Shown here one piece after another: positions 48,170-56,738 of a stretch of DNA of 64,000 nt (position 1 is the stretch's first letter; each line of letters opens with the position of its first letter). Both the position numbers and the translations under genes were made by a program. This DNA is from Arthrobacter sp. MSA 4-2 (GTDB taxonomy: Bacteria; Actinomycetota; Actinomycetes; Actinomycetales; Micrococcaceae): assembly GCF_016405885.1 (NCBI RefSeq), contig NZ_JAEKGC010000002.1, positions 124,001-188,000 on the forward strand, read 5' to 3'. The notes below the pieces were generated by a model. That model did no database searches, had not been told where the DNA came from, and was given only the letters and a program-made list of their open reading frames with translations.

Positions 48170-48925
48170 CTACCTCAGGATCCGCTCGATGGCGGCCGCG
48201 GCAACGCAGACGCGGGCGCCGATCTGTTCAGCCGGCACCTCGCTGCTCAGGTAGACAACCGCAAGGGCTGCCGGAAGCTGCCCGGTGACGCGGATAGGGG
48301 CGCCGATCGAACTGACACCGGGAATCACCTCGTCCCGGCTGAAGGCGAAGCCGGTGCGGGCCGCCGTCCGGGACTCCTTCCGGTACGGCTCCCCCGGCGC
48401 CAGTTGCTCCCACTGCTCCTCGGTCAGCGCCGACTGGATCGCGATCCCGGGTGCTCCCGCCGTGAAGGAATGCCGGGTGCCCGGCCGCTGCACGAGCGCC
48501 CCTTCGCCGCGGGGCGGTTCGACGGCCACCAGGGTGACGCACTGGCGGCGGTCCCACACGGCGATGAAGGCGCTCATCTGGAGGGAGGTGGACAGCGCCG
48601 TGAGCTCGGGCAGCGCCGCGCTCTGCAGCTTCCGCGCCACCCCCCTGGCCAGGGCCGCCAGCCCCGGGCCGGGCCAGAACCGTCCGCCGTCGTCCCTGAG
48701 CACGAGGGAGTGATCCTCGAGGGTGCGGAGAATGCGGTAGGCGATGGAGCGGTGGACCCCCAGGGAGCCGGCGATCTCGGCAATGGTCATCCCGGCGGTG
48801 GACTCGGCGAGCACTTCGAGGACCCGGATGCCGCGCGAGAGGGTCTGGGACGTGGACGACGCCGTGGCCTTCGGGGCGGTGACGCCCGGGGACACCGCCG
48901 ATTCCCCGATGCCCATCCTGCTCAC
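48170..48925 (-). CDS. IclR family transcriptional regulator
   Basis: A 251-residue regulator with a winged helix-turn-helix (about 28-90; MTIAEIAGSLGVHRSIAYRI) and an IclR effector-binding domain ending in ERILR. The start GTG at 48925 overlaps the stop of the flavoprotein monooxygenase, so it is translated with it. PcaU/PobR-type IclR members control aromatic catabolism through palindromes like the two seen at 50851-50885. An aromatic acid or ring-cleavage intermediate as effector is inferred. Confidence 0.92.
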   Translation of the reverse strand: MSRMGIGESAVSPGVTAPKATASSTSQTLSRGIRVLEVLAESTAGMTIAEIAGSLGVHRSIAYRILRTLEDHSLVLRDDGGRFWPGPGLAALARGVARKLQSAALPELTALSTSLQMSAFIAVWDRRQCVTLVAVEPPRGEGALVQRPGTRHSFTAGAPGIAIQSALTEEQWEQLAPGEPYRKESRTAARTGFAFSRDEVIPGVSSIGAPIRVTGQLPAALAVVYLSSEVPAEQIGARVCVAAAAIERILR

Positions 48926-50823
48926 GCGCTCCCGACCGGGCGGGCGAGGAGCTGGGGTGCGAAGAACGCGGCCAGCTCGGCGGTGGCCGCCAACGGAAGA
49001 ACGTTCGCCACGTACTGGTCCGGACGGACGACGACGACCGCACCGGCCCGGTCGATGCTCCGCAGGTCGAAGATGTCCGCCGCCGGGTCCACCGCGTAGA
49101 CCTTTTCGTAGTTAGTGAGCCCGAAAGGCCCGACCGGGGGCTGGAAGACGCCCGGCACATCCCCGATGTCGATCTGGGTGTGCTTCTGCTGGTGAATGAC
49201 CACGACGTCGAACCACGCGTCGGGGTCGAGGCCCTGCGGGGTGGCCGCGAGCGGGGATTCCGCCGCATTGGCCATCCAGTCGGCGAGCGCCGCCGCACCG
49301 GATCCGGCCCCCGGTGCGGCCGCATCGGCGAAGACGTAGATCCGCCAGCGGCCGTCGGCGGTCGCCTGGTGGCCAAGGTGCAGGGGAACGCCGTCGCACA
49401 CGCGCACGACGGGCGCGGACTTGAACCGCTTGCCGATCGGGAATCCTGAAGCGATGTCCTGGTGCGCTGGTTCGGCGACCAGGAGGGAGGGCGAGTACTG
49501 GGTCATGAAGCCCATCGGGAATTCGCCGGTGCGCACATAGAAGTCCTCGAGCTCGGACGGGTCCTCAAACTCCTCCGGCTTCTTGGCCATGAGCGTCGAC
49601 CACTCCTTGTCGAACTCGATGAGGTTCTTCGCCACGACCTGGCGCTCCGCCGAATAGGTCGACAGCAGGGCCTCGGGGCTGCGCCCCTCCAGCACATGCC
49701 CGAGCTTCCAGCCGAGATTGAACCCGTCCTGCATCGATACGTTCATGCCCTGGCCCGCCTTGGCGCTGTGCGTGTGGCAGGCGTCCCCGGTGATGAAGAC
49801 CCGCGGTGTGCGGAGTCCCACCTCCTCGGGGAGGACGTCGTCGAACCGGTCGCTGAGGCGGTGGCCCACTTCGTACACGCTGTGCCACGCGACGTGGCGC
49901 ACATCGAGCGTGTAGGGGCTGAGGATCGTGTTGGCCTTGGCGATGATCTGCTCGAGGGTGGTCCGGCGCACGGCACCGTTGTCGTCCGGTGGGACCTCGC
50001 CCAGGTCGACGTACATGCGGAACAGGTGCCCGCCCTCGCGCGGAATGAGCAGGATGCTGCCGCCCCCACCGGACTGGATGGCGCACTTGAGGCGGATGTC
50101 GGGGAAGTCGGTGACCGCCAGCGCGTCCATCACGCCCCAGGCGTGGCGGGCCTGGTCGCCGGCCAGGGTGCAGCCGATCGCCCGGCGCACCCGGCTCCGG
50201 GCACCGTCGGCGCCGACCACGTACTTGGCCCGCACGGTACGCGGAGTGCCCGCCCGCTCCCCCGCGGTGTGCGTCAGCGTCACCTTCACCGGGTACGCCC
50301 CGTCACCCGTGACCTCGAGGTCCTCGAACTCGAAGCCGTAGTCCGGGGTCATTCGAGTCGGGGAGTTCCTCATGAATTCCGCGAAGTAGTCGAGCACGCG
50401 CGCCTGGTTGACGATGAGGTGGGGGAACTCGCTGATCACCGCCGGGTCGTCTTCGGGGCGGGCGGTGCGGATAATCCGCGCGGGATCAGCGGGATCCGGC
50501 TTCCAGAACGCCATCTCGACAATGCGGTACGCCTCCTCGGTGATCCGCTGGGCGAAGCCGAAGGCCTGGAAGGTCTCGACGCTGCGTGCCTGGATACCGT
50601 CGGCCTGGCCGATGGCGAGCCGGGCATCGCGCCGCTCCACGATCCGGGTGGTGATCCCGGGAAACTGGGACAGCTGGGCGGCGGTGATCATGCCGGCGGG
50701 GCCGGTGCCGACGATCAGTACGTCGACCTCGTCGGGAAGCTCTTCGGGGCGGTCGATGCCGGTACCGGCCGCCGGCTGGATGCGGGGATCACCCGAGACG
50801 TATCCGTGGTGGTGGAACTGCAC
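48922..50823 (-). CDS. FAD-dependent aromatic hydroxylase (phenol 2-monooxygenase / MobA-like)
   Basis: Single-component class A flavoprotein that hydroxylates a phenolic ring with NAD(P)H and O2. GTGPAG (39-44) binds ADP, VVGADGARSRVRR is the DG motif, and FITGDACHTHSAKAGQGMN near 340 is the GD motif. A C-terminal thioredoxin-like domain as in phenol hydroxylase and 3-hydroxybenzoate 4-monooxygenase follows; 633 aa. I prefer the GTG at 50823 (QFHHHGYVSGDPR start, GAGGAAG upstream) over the GTG at 50835. Context suggests it makes 3,4-dihydroxyphenylacetate from a monohydroxyphenylacetate; 3-hydroxybenzoate is an alternative. Confidence 0.9.
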   Translation of the reverse strand: MQFHHHGYVSGDPRIQPAAGTGIDRPEELPDEVDVLIVGTGPAGMITAAQLSQFPGITTRIVERRDARLAIGQADGIQARSVETFQAFGFAQRITEEAYRIVEMAFWKPDPADPARIIRTARPEDDPAVISEFPHLIVNQARVLDYFAEFMRNSPTRMTPDYGFEFEDLEVTGDGAYPVKVTLTHTAGERAGTPRTVRAKYVVGADGARSRVRRAIGCTLAGDQARHAWGVMDALAVTDFPDIRLKCAIQSGGGGSILLIPREGGHLFRMYVDLGEVPPDDNGAVRRTTLEQIIAKANTILSPYTLDVRHVAWHSVYEVGHRLSDRFDDVLPEEVGLRTPRVFITGDACHTHSAKAGQGMNVSMQDGFNLGWKLGHVLEGRSPEALLSTYSAERQVVAKNLIEFDKEWSTLMAKKPEEFEDPSELEDFYVRTGEFPMGFMTQYSPSLLVAEPAHQDIASGFPIGKRFKSAPVVRVCDGVPLHLGHQATADGRWRIYVFADAAAPGAGSGAAALADWMANAAESPLAATPQGLDPDAWFDVVVIHQQKHTQIDIGDVPGVFQPPVGPFGLTNYEKVYAVDPAADIFDLRSIDRAGAVVVVRPDQYVANVLPLAATAELAAFFAPQLLARPVGSA

Positions 50824-50850
50824 GGGCTTCCTCACTTCGTTGTGGTGAAA

Positions 50851-50865
50851 GTTCGATTATCGAAC
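50851..50865. promoter_or_regulatory. IclR-type operator 1
   Basis: GTTCGATTATCGAAC, a perfect 15-nt dyad (7-bp arms around a central T). It closely resembles the PcaU/PobR operator consensus GTTCGATAATCGCAC. It lies 28 bp upstream of the hydroxylase start. Confidence 0.8.
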
Positions 50866-50870
50866 GCCTC

Positions 50871-50885
50871 GTTCGACTATCGTAC
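50871..50885. promoter_or_regulatory. IclR-type operator 2
   Basis: GTTCGACTATCGTAC, a second, imperfect copy of the same palindrome starting exactly 20 bp after the first, i.e. about two helical turns, on the same DNA face. Confidence 0.75.
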
Positions 50886-51007
50886 GGCTGATGCTACTGC
50901 CGGGCCGGTGAGCGGACAAGGCCCGGCTTCCCGGCACTCCGGGGGTCGAACGGCGGACCGGGCGGTGGCTCTCCATTTCCCTGGTCGGAGCGGCGTACCT
51001 CCGGTCC

Positions 51008-51036
51008 TTGACGTGCCCTCCGGCTCCTCCTAGGCT
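51008..51036 (+). promoter_or_regulatory. Promoter of the hpa catabolic operon
   Basis: TTGACG (51008-51013), 17-bp spacer, TAGGCT (51031-51036). Expected transcription start is about 51043, within the palindrome described next. Confidence 0.65.
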
Positions 51037-51046
51037 TCGTATACGA
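51037..51046. promoter_or_regulatory. GntR-type operator overlapping the transcription start
   Basis: TCGTATACGA, a perfect 10-bp palindrome fitting the FadR/GntR half-site pattern (GT...AC). It directly follows the -10 box, so binding would repress. A GntR regulator is the second gene of the operon. Confidence 0.6.
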
Positions 51047-51071
51047 TTTCGTACTGCCTGAGGAGCGCCCC

Positions 51072-52547
51072 CTGGAACTGGCCACCGAATCCACCCTGGC
51101 CGCGGCCCGCAAGGTCATCGCCGTGCACCTCAACTATCCGAGCCGGGCCGCCCAGCGGGGACGCACCCCGGAGCAGCCCTCCTACTTCCTCAAGCCGCCG
51201 TCCTCCCTGGCGCTCAGCGGATCCCCCGTCGAGCGCCCGGCCGGCTGTGAACTCCTCGGCTTCGAGGGCGAGATCGCGCTGATCATCGGCAGGCCGGCAC
51301 GCCGCGTCGGCATCGACGCCGCCTGGAGCCACGTCGGCTGGGTGAGCGCCGGCAACGACCTGGGCGTCTACGACCTGCGGTACGCGGACAAGGGCTCCAA
51401 CCTGCGGTCCAAGGGAGGCGACGGGTTCACCCCCATCGGCCCCGGCCTCATTCCCGCGGACTCTGTGGATCCGGCCTCCCTGCGCATCCGCACCTGGCAC
51501 AACGGCGCCCTGGTCCAGGACGACACCACCGCGGACCTGCTCTTTCCCTTCGCGCGGCTCATCGCCGACCTGTCCCAGCTGCTGACCCTTGAGCCCGGTG
51601 ACATCATCCTCACCGGCACCCCCGCGGGGGCCTCGGTCGCCGCGCCCGGCGACGTCATCGAGGTAGAAGTCTCGGACGCCCGGACGGCGGACGGGAGCCC
51701 CGGGCCCACCTCCGGGCGGCTGCTCACCCGCGTCGAGCAGGGATCGGTTCACTTCGCTGACTTCGGCGCTCTCCCCCGGGCCGATGACCTCCAGCGGGAG
51801 GAAGCGTATGGATCCCGCGAAGCCGCGGGCCTGCCGACACCGGAACCGGTCCTCACCCCGGCGTTGAAGGCGGCGCTTGAAAGCGTCTCCACCGCCACCC
51901 TGTCCTCCCAGCTCCGCAAGCGCGGGCTCAATAACGTGAGCATTGACGGGCTCACCTCCACCCGCCCGGAAAAGCGGATCGTGGGGCTGGCCCGCACCCT
52001 GCGGTACGTGCCCAACCGGGAGGATCTCTTTGCCGGCCATGGCGGAGGCTACAACGCGCAGAAACGGGCAATCGACTCCGTCAACGAGGGCGAGGTCCTG
52101 GTGATGGAGGCGCGGGGGGAAAAGGGAACGGGCACCGTCGGGGACATCCTGGCCCTGCGCGCCCAGGTCCGCGGCGCCGCAGCCATCATCACCGACGGCG
52201 GGGTCCGGGATGTCTCCGCCGTGGCCGCCCTGGACATGCCCACCTACTACGCCAATCCCCATCCCGCCGTCCTCGGCCGCCGGCACATCCCGTGGGACAC
52301 CGACATCACCATCGCCTGCGGCGGCGCCACGGTCCAGCCCGGCGACATCATCGTCGCGGACGCCGACGGCATCCTGGTGATCCCGCCGGCACTCGCCGGG
52401 GAACTCGCCGGAGATTCAATCGCCCAGGAGCGCGAGGAAGCGTTTATCGCCGAAATGGTCGAACAGGGCCACAGCGTCGACGGGCTCTACCCCCTGAACG
52501 CCGCCTGGCGCACCCGGTATGACCAGTGGGCGGCGGAGCGTGGCTGA
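51072..52547 (+). CDS. FAH-domain / RraA-like fusion protein of the homoprotocatechuate pathway (HpaG-like)
   Basis: About 491 residues. The N-terminal half is a fumarylacetoacetate-hydrolase fold with metal ligands Glu65 and Glu67 (GFEGEIALI) and Asp96 (GNDLGVYDLR). The C-terminal half (about 262-485) is an RraA/HMG-aldolase fold with GDILALRA and DGGVRD (about 375), the Mg/pyruvyl-binding residues. Classical HpaG has two FAH halves (decarboxylase and isomerase); here the second is replaced. The coding frame extends upstream of the first GTG (51123) to CTG at 51072, six bases after AGGAG, so I take CTG as start. It is the first gene of the hpa operon. Confidence 0.85.
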   Translation: MELATESTLAAARKVIAVHLNYPSRAAQRGRTPEQPSYFLKPPSSLALSGSPVERPAGCELLGFEGEIALIIGRPARRVGIDAAWSHVGWVSAGNDLGVYDLRYADKGSNLRSKGGDGFTPIGPGLIPADSVDPASLRIRTWHNGALVQDDTTADLLFPFARLIADLSQLLTLEPGDIILTGTPAGASVAAPGDVIEVEVSDARTADGSPGPTSGRLLTRVEQGSVHFADFGALPRADDLQREEAYGSREAAGLPTPEPVLTPALKAALESVSTATLSSQLRKRGLNNVSIDGLTSTRPEKRIVGLARTLRYVPNREDLFAGHGGGYNAQKRAIDSVNEGEVLVMEARGEKGTGTVGDILALRAQVRGAAAIITDGGVRDVSAVAALDMPTYYANPHPAVLGRRHIPWDTDITIACGGATVQPGDIIVADADGILVIPPALAGELAGDSIAQEREEAFIAEMVEQGHSVDGLYPLNAAWRTRYDQWAAERG

Positions 52548-53220
52548 GGCCGTTCCGGCGGCGCCCGCCGGCAGCAAGTCCGAGCAGGCCTACGCGCTCA
52601 TCAAGGCCCGCATCGTCGAGGGCACCTACTCCCCCGGTCACCGGCTGGTGCTCGCGCGGATCGCCGGGGACCTGGGGGTGAGCGTTGTGCCGATCCGTGA
52701 GGCGATCCGCCGGCTCGAGGCCGAAGGCCTGGTGACCTTCGAGCGCAATATCGGTGCCACCGTGGCGGGAATCGATCCCACCGAATACCTCTACACGATG
52801 CAGACCCTCAGCATCATCGAGGGCGCGGCCACCGCCTTGTCCTCACCCCTGCTCGGGGCCGCTGACATCGCCCGGGCCCGGGGCGTCAACGAGGAGATGC
52901 GCGCCTGCCTGGAGGACTTTGACCCGGTGCGCTTCACCCGGCTCAATCAGGAGTTCCACAGCGTCCTGTTCGAGCACTGCCCCAACCCGCACATCCTTGA
53001 CCTCGTGCACCGCGGCTGGAACCGGCTGGCCTCCCTGCGATCCTCGACCTTCCGCTTCGTTCCCGGCCGCGCCACCGAGTCCGTCGATGAGCATGAAGCG
53101 CTGCTGCGGCTCATCGAGTCGCAGGCGGACGCCGACGCCATCGAGAAGGCCGCCCGCCTCCACCGCAGTGCCACCCTTGACGCCTACCTCGCGCAGTCCT
53201 CTGCCGCCGATTCCAGTTAG
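52540..53220 (+). CDS. GntR family (FadR subfamily) transcriptional regulator
   Basis: A 226-residue regulator: N-terminal winged helix (EQAYALIKARIVEGTYSPGH then VSVVPIREAIRRLEAEGLV) and an all-helical FCD ligand domain with candidate metal His residues (NQEFHSVLFEHC, DEHEALL). Start taken as GTG 52540, overlapping the previous stop by 8 bp; an ATG at 52519 is possible. Likely local repressor acting at the palindrome 51037-51046, released by a pathway intermediate (inference). Confidence 0.9.
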   Translation: MAEAVPAAPAGSKSEQAYALIKARIVEGTYSPGHRLVLARIAGDLGVSVVPIREAIRRLEAEGLVTFERNIGATVAGIDPTEYLYTMQTLSIIEGAATALSSPLLGAADIARARGVNEEMRACLEDFDPVRFTRLNQEFHSVLFEHCPNPHILDLVHRGWNRLASLRSSTFRFVPGRATESVDEHEALLRLIESQADADAIEKAARLHRSATLDAYLAQSSAADSS

Positions 53221-53229
53221 GAACCTCCA

Positions 53230-54771
53230 ATGACGACCTCCAGCAGCACAGCACTCGGCCAGCACGTTCCGGAGGGGCTGCCCTCGCATATCCAGCACTA
53301 CATCGGCGGGGAGTTCGTTGACTCGCTCGGCGGGCAGACCTTCGACGTCCTGGACCCGGTGTCCAACACCACCTACGCCACCGCGGCCGCCGGTCAGCAG
53401 GAGGACGTCAACCGGGCCGTCACCGCCGCCCGGAGGGCCTTCCTCGAGGGCCCGTGGCCGACGATGAAGCCGCGCGAACGCGCCCGGGTCCTCAACCGGA
53501 TCGCCGACGCCGTCGAGGCGCAGGAATCCCGGCTCGCCGAACTCGAAACCTTCGACACCGGCCTGCCGATCACCCAGGCCAAGGGGCAGGCGCTGCGCGC
53601 GGCGGAAAACTTCCGCTTCTTCGCCGACCTCATCGTGGCCCAGTTCGACGACGCGATGAAGGTGCCCGGCTCCCAGATCAACTACGTGAACCGGAAACCG
53701 ATCGGCGTCGCCGGCCTCATCACCCCCTGGAACACCCCCTTCATGCTCGAATCCTGGAAGCTCGCGCCGGCCCTGGCCACCGGCAACACGGTCGTCCTGA
53801 AGCCGGCCGAGTTCACCCCGCTGTCGGCGTCGCTCTGGGCGCAGATCTTCCGGGACGCCGGCCTGCCCGACGGGGTGTTCAACCTCGTCAACGGCCTCGG
53901 CGAGGAGGCCGGGGACGCCCTCGTGAAACACCCGGACGTGCCGCTGATCTCCTTCACCGGCGAGACCACCACCGGACAGACGATCTTCCGCAACGCCGCC
54001 GACCGCCTCAAGGGCCTGTCGATGGAACTCGGCGGGAAGTCCCCCTGCGTGGTGTTCGCCGACGCCGACCTCGACGCCGCCATCGACTCGGCCCTCTTCG
54101 GCGTCTTCTCCCTCAACGGCGAGCGCTGCACGGCAGGCTCCCGGATCCTCGTCGAACGCGCCGTGTACGAGGAGTTCTGCGGACGGTTCGCCGCCCGGGC
54201 GAAGAACATCGTCGTGGGCGATCCGCACGATCCGAAGACCGAGGTCGGGGCCCTCGTCCACCCAGTGCACTTCGAGAAGGTCGCCTCCTACGTGGAGATC
54301 GGCAAGACCGAAGGCCGGCTCCTGGCCGGCGGCGGCCGCCCCGAGCACCTGCCGGAGGGCAACTACATCGCCCCGACGGTGTTCGCCGACGTCTCCCCCG
54401 ACGCCCGGATCTTCCAGGAGGAAATCTTCGGCCCCGTCGTCGCGATCACCGCCTTCGACACCGACGTCGAGGCCCTCGCCCTGGCGAACAACACCCGCTA
54501 CGGGCTCGCCGCGTACATCTGGACGCAGGACCTCACGCGTGCCCACACCTTCTCCCAGGGCGTCGAGGCAGGCATGGTCTGGCTCAACAGCCACAACGTG
54601 CGCGACCTGCGCACACCCTTTGGCGGGGTGAAGGCCTCCGGGCTGGGCCACGAGGGCGGGTACCGCTCCATCGACTTCTACACCGACCAGCAGGCGGTCC
54701 ACATCAGCCTCGGCCCGGTCCACACCCCGAAATTCGGAAACGTCGAGGCCTCCGCGGCCAACGAAGGCTGA
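53230..54771 (+). CDS. hpaE: 5-carboxymethyl-2-hydroxymuconate semialdehyde dehydrogenase
   Basis: NAD-dependent aldehyde dehydrogenase of 513 aa. Catalytic Cys300 lies in LNGERCTAGSRI, general base Glu266 in SMELGGKSP, and FTGETTTGQ precedes them. The neighbourhood (HpaD upstream substrate producer, HpaH, HpaI) and resemblance to HpaE support oxidation of the ring-cleavage semialdehyde to the tricarboxylate. It starts 9 bp after the GntR stop. Start ATG with AGGAACCTCCA upstream. Confidence 0.92.
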   Translation: MTTSSSTALGQHVPEGLPSHIQHYIGGEFVDSLGGQTFDVLDPVSNTTYATAAAGQQEDVNRAVTAARRAFLEGPWPTMKPRERARVLNRIADAVEAQESRLAELETFDTGLPITQAKGQALRAAENFRFFADLIVAQFDDAMKVPGSQINYVNRKPIGVAGLITPWNTPFMLESWKLAPALATGNTVVLKPAEFTPLSASLWAQIFRDAGLPDGVFNLVNGLGEEAGDALVKHPDVPLISFTGETTTGQTIFRNAADRLKGLSMELGGKSPCVVFADADLDAAIDSALFGVFSLNGERCTAGSRILVERAVYEEFCGRFAARAKNIVVGDPHDPKTEVGALVHPVHFEKVASYVEIGKTEGRLLAGGGRPEHLPEGNYIAPTVFADVSPDARIFQEEIFGPVVAITAFDTDVEALALANNTRYGLAAYIWTQDLTRAHTFSQGVEAGMVWLNSHNVRDLRTPFGGVKASGLGHEGGYRSIDFYTDQQAVHISLGPVHTPKFGNVEASAANEG

Positions 54772-54822
54772 AACCAGCACCCACCGCACCTCCCTCACCT
54801 GCTCGAAGAAGAGAGAACTCCA

Positions 54823-55899
54823 ATGACCGGCTTCGTTCCCACCCCCACCCTCCCGGCGCCCGACATCGTCCGCTGCGCCTACATGGAGATCGTTGTCACC
54901 GACCTCGCACGGTCCCGCGAGTTCTACGTCGGCGTCCTCGGCCTCCATGTCACCGAGGAGGACGAAAACACCATCTACCTGCGCTCCCTCGAGGAATTCA
55001 TCCACCACAACCTGGTCCTGCGGCAGGGGCCCGTGGCGGCCGTCGCCGCCTTCGCCTACCGGGTGAAGTCGCCCGCCGAGGTGGACGCCGCGGAGGCGTA
55101 TTACAAGGAACTGGGCTGCCGCACCGAGCGCCGCCCGGAAGGGTTCACCAAGGGGATCGGCGATTCGGTCCGCGTCGAGGACCCGCTGGGCTTCCCCTAC
55201 GAATTCTTCTACGAGACCGAGCACGTCGAACGCCTGACCCAGCGCTACGACCTCTACTCCGCCGGAGAACTGGTCCGTCTCGACCACTTCAACCAGGTCA
55301 CCCCCGACGTCCCCCGCGGCCGCAAATACCTCGAGGACCTCGGCTTCCGGGTCTCCGAGGACATTCAGGATTCCGACGGCGTCACCTACGCCGCCTGGCT
55401 GCACCGCAAGCAGACCGTCCACGACACCGCCCTGACCGGCGGCGACGGCCCGCGCATGCACCACGTCGCCTTCGCCACGCACGAAAAGCACAACATCATC
55501 CAGATCTGCGACAAGATGGGGGCCCTGCGGATCTCGGACCGGATCGAACGCGGGCCCGGCCGGCACGGGGTCTCCAACGCGTTCTACCTTTACATCCTCG
55601 ACCCGGACGGGCACCGGATCGAGATCTACACGCAGGACTACTACACGGGCGACCCCGACAACCCCACGGTGACCTGGGATGTGCACGACAACCAGCGCCG
55701 GGACTGGTGGGGAAACCCCGTCGTCCCCAGCTGGTACACCGAGGCCTCTCTCGTGCTCGACCTCGACGGCAACCCCCAGCCCGTCGTGGCCCGCGAGGAC
55801 AAGAGCGAAATGGCTGTCACCGTCGGCGCCGACGGCTTCTCCTACACCCGCCAGCCTGGCGGGGAGGACAAGGGATTCAAGGTCGGCGCCCAGCTCTGA
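54823..55899 (+). CDS. hpaD: 3,4-dihydroxyphenylacetate 2,3-dioxygenase (extradiol, type I)
   Basis: Opens the ring of homoprotocatechuate next to the diol. This 358-residue two-domain vicinal-oxygen-chelate enzyme has metal ligands His155, His214 and Glu267 and second-shell His200, Arg243, His248, Tyr257 and Trp192 at the very numbers known for the Brevibacterium HPCD / Arthrobacter MndD enzymes (Fe or Mn dependent). The metal cannot be told from sequence. A clear ribosome site (GAAGAGAG) precedes the ATG. It lies 51 bp after hpaE. Confidence 0.96.
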   Translation: MTGFVPTPTLPAPDIVRCAYMEIVVTDLARSREFYVGVLGLHVTEEDENTIYLRSLEEFIHHNLVLRQGPVAAVAAFAYRVKSPAEVDAAEAYYKELGCRTERRPEGFTKGIGDSVRVEDPLGFPYEFFYETEHVERLTQRYDLYSAGELVRLDHFNQVTPDVPRGRKYLEDLGFRVSEDIQDSDGVTYAAWLHRKQTVHDTALTGGDGPRMHHVAFATHEKHNIIQICDKMGALRISDRIERGPGRHGVSNAFYLYILDPDGHRIEIYTQDYYTGDPDNPTVTWDVHDNQRRDWWGNPVVPSWYTEASLVLDLDGNPQPVVAREDKSEMAVTVGADGFSYTRQPGGEDKGFKVGAQL

Positions 55900-55952
55900 C
55901 CCCGGGGCCCGCCGAGGGCGCCTCCCCTTCCTGCTGCTGAATGGAGCACCGA

Positions 55953-56738
55953 ATGCTGAATCCGGCCACCATCGAATCGATAGCCGACGAACTGCTTGAA
56001 GCTGGACGGTCCCGCACCCCGGTTCCCCTGCTCACGGCCCGCTACCCCGCCATGACCGTCGAGGACTCCTACGCCGTCCAGCGCCTGTGGCGACAGCGCA
56101 GCGAGGACGCCGGCCGCCGGCTGGTGGGCCGGAAGATCGGTCTCACCTCGAGGGCAATGCAGGCGGCCACGGGCATCACCGAGCCCGACTACGGTGCGAT
56201 TTTCGACGACATGGTCTTCGAATCCGGGTGCTCGGTGCAGTGGGACCGGTACACCCGTCCCCGGGTGGAGGTGGAGCTGGCCTTCGTACTCAAGACCGAC
56301 CTCGCCGGACCGGGCTGCACGATCATCGACGTCCTCAACGCCACCGACTACGTCGTGCCCGCCCTGGAGATCCTCGATTCCCGGATCGAGATGGAGGGAC
56401 GCACGATTGTGGACACCATCGCCGACAACGCCGCTATGGGCGCCATGGTGCTCGGCGGCAATCCGGTGCGCCCGGAGGCGGTCGACCTGCGCTGGGTGGC
56501 CGCCATCCTCTACAAGAACCAGACGGTCGAGGAGACGGGCGTGGCCGCCGGCGTCCTGAACCATCCCGCCGCCGGGGTGCACTGGCTCGCCAACAAGATC
56601 GCCGCCCATGGGGAGGGCATGAAGGCCGGAGACACCATCCTCGCCGGTTCCTTCACCCGGCCGCTCTGGGTCGACCCCGGAGATACGATCCACGCCGACT
56701 ACGGACCCCTGGGGAGCATCACATGCCGCTTCGACTAG
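55953..56738 (+). CDS. hpaH: 2-oxo-hept-4-ene-1,7-dioate hydratase
   Basis: Adds water to the oxo-heptenedioate made after decarboxylation and isomerisation. The 261-residue protein carries the metal ligands Glu106, Glu108 (RVEVELAF) and Glu139 (PALEILDSR) at the same positions as E. coli HpcG/HpaH, plus GRKIGLTS near 59-66. The ATG at 55953 is preferred over 55941 because GGAG lies seven bases before it. It overlaps hpaI by 16 bp. Confidence 0.95.
   Translation: MLNPATIESIADELLEAGRSRTPVPLLTARYPAMTVEDSYAVQRLWRQRSEDAGRRLVGRKIGLTSRAMQAATGITEPDYGAIFDDMVFESGCSVQWDRYTRPRVEVELAFVLKTDLAGPGCTIIDVLNATDYVVPALEILDSRIEMEGRTIVDTIADNAAMGAMVLGGNPVRPEAVDLRWVAAILYKNQTVEETGVAAGVLNHPAAGVHWLANKIAAHGEGMKAGDTILAGSFTRPLWVDPGDTIHADYGPLGSITCRFD

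Noticed and set aside
49462-51033. Long plus-strand open frame opposite the flavoprotein monooxygenase
   Set aside because: Same reason: mirror of a well-supported gene, Gly/Val/Asp-rich translation without motifs.
52843-55686. Very long open frame (about 950 codons) on the minus strand opposite gntR-hpaE-hpaD
   Set aside because: It is antisense to genes with fully intact catalytic residues; long antisense frames are expected in GC-rich coding DNA and the product has no recognisable domain.
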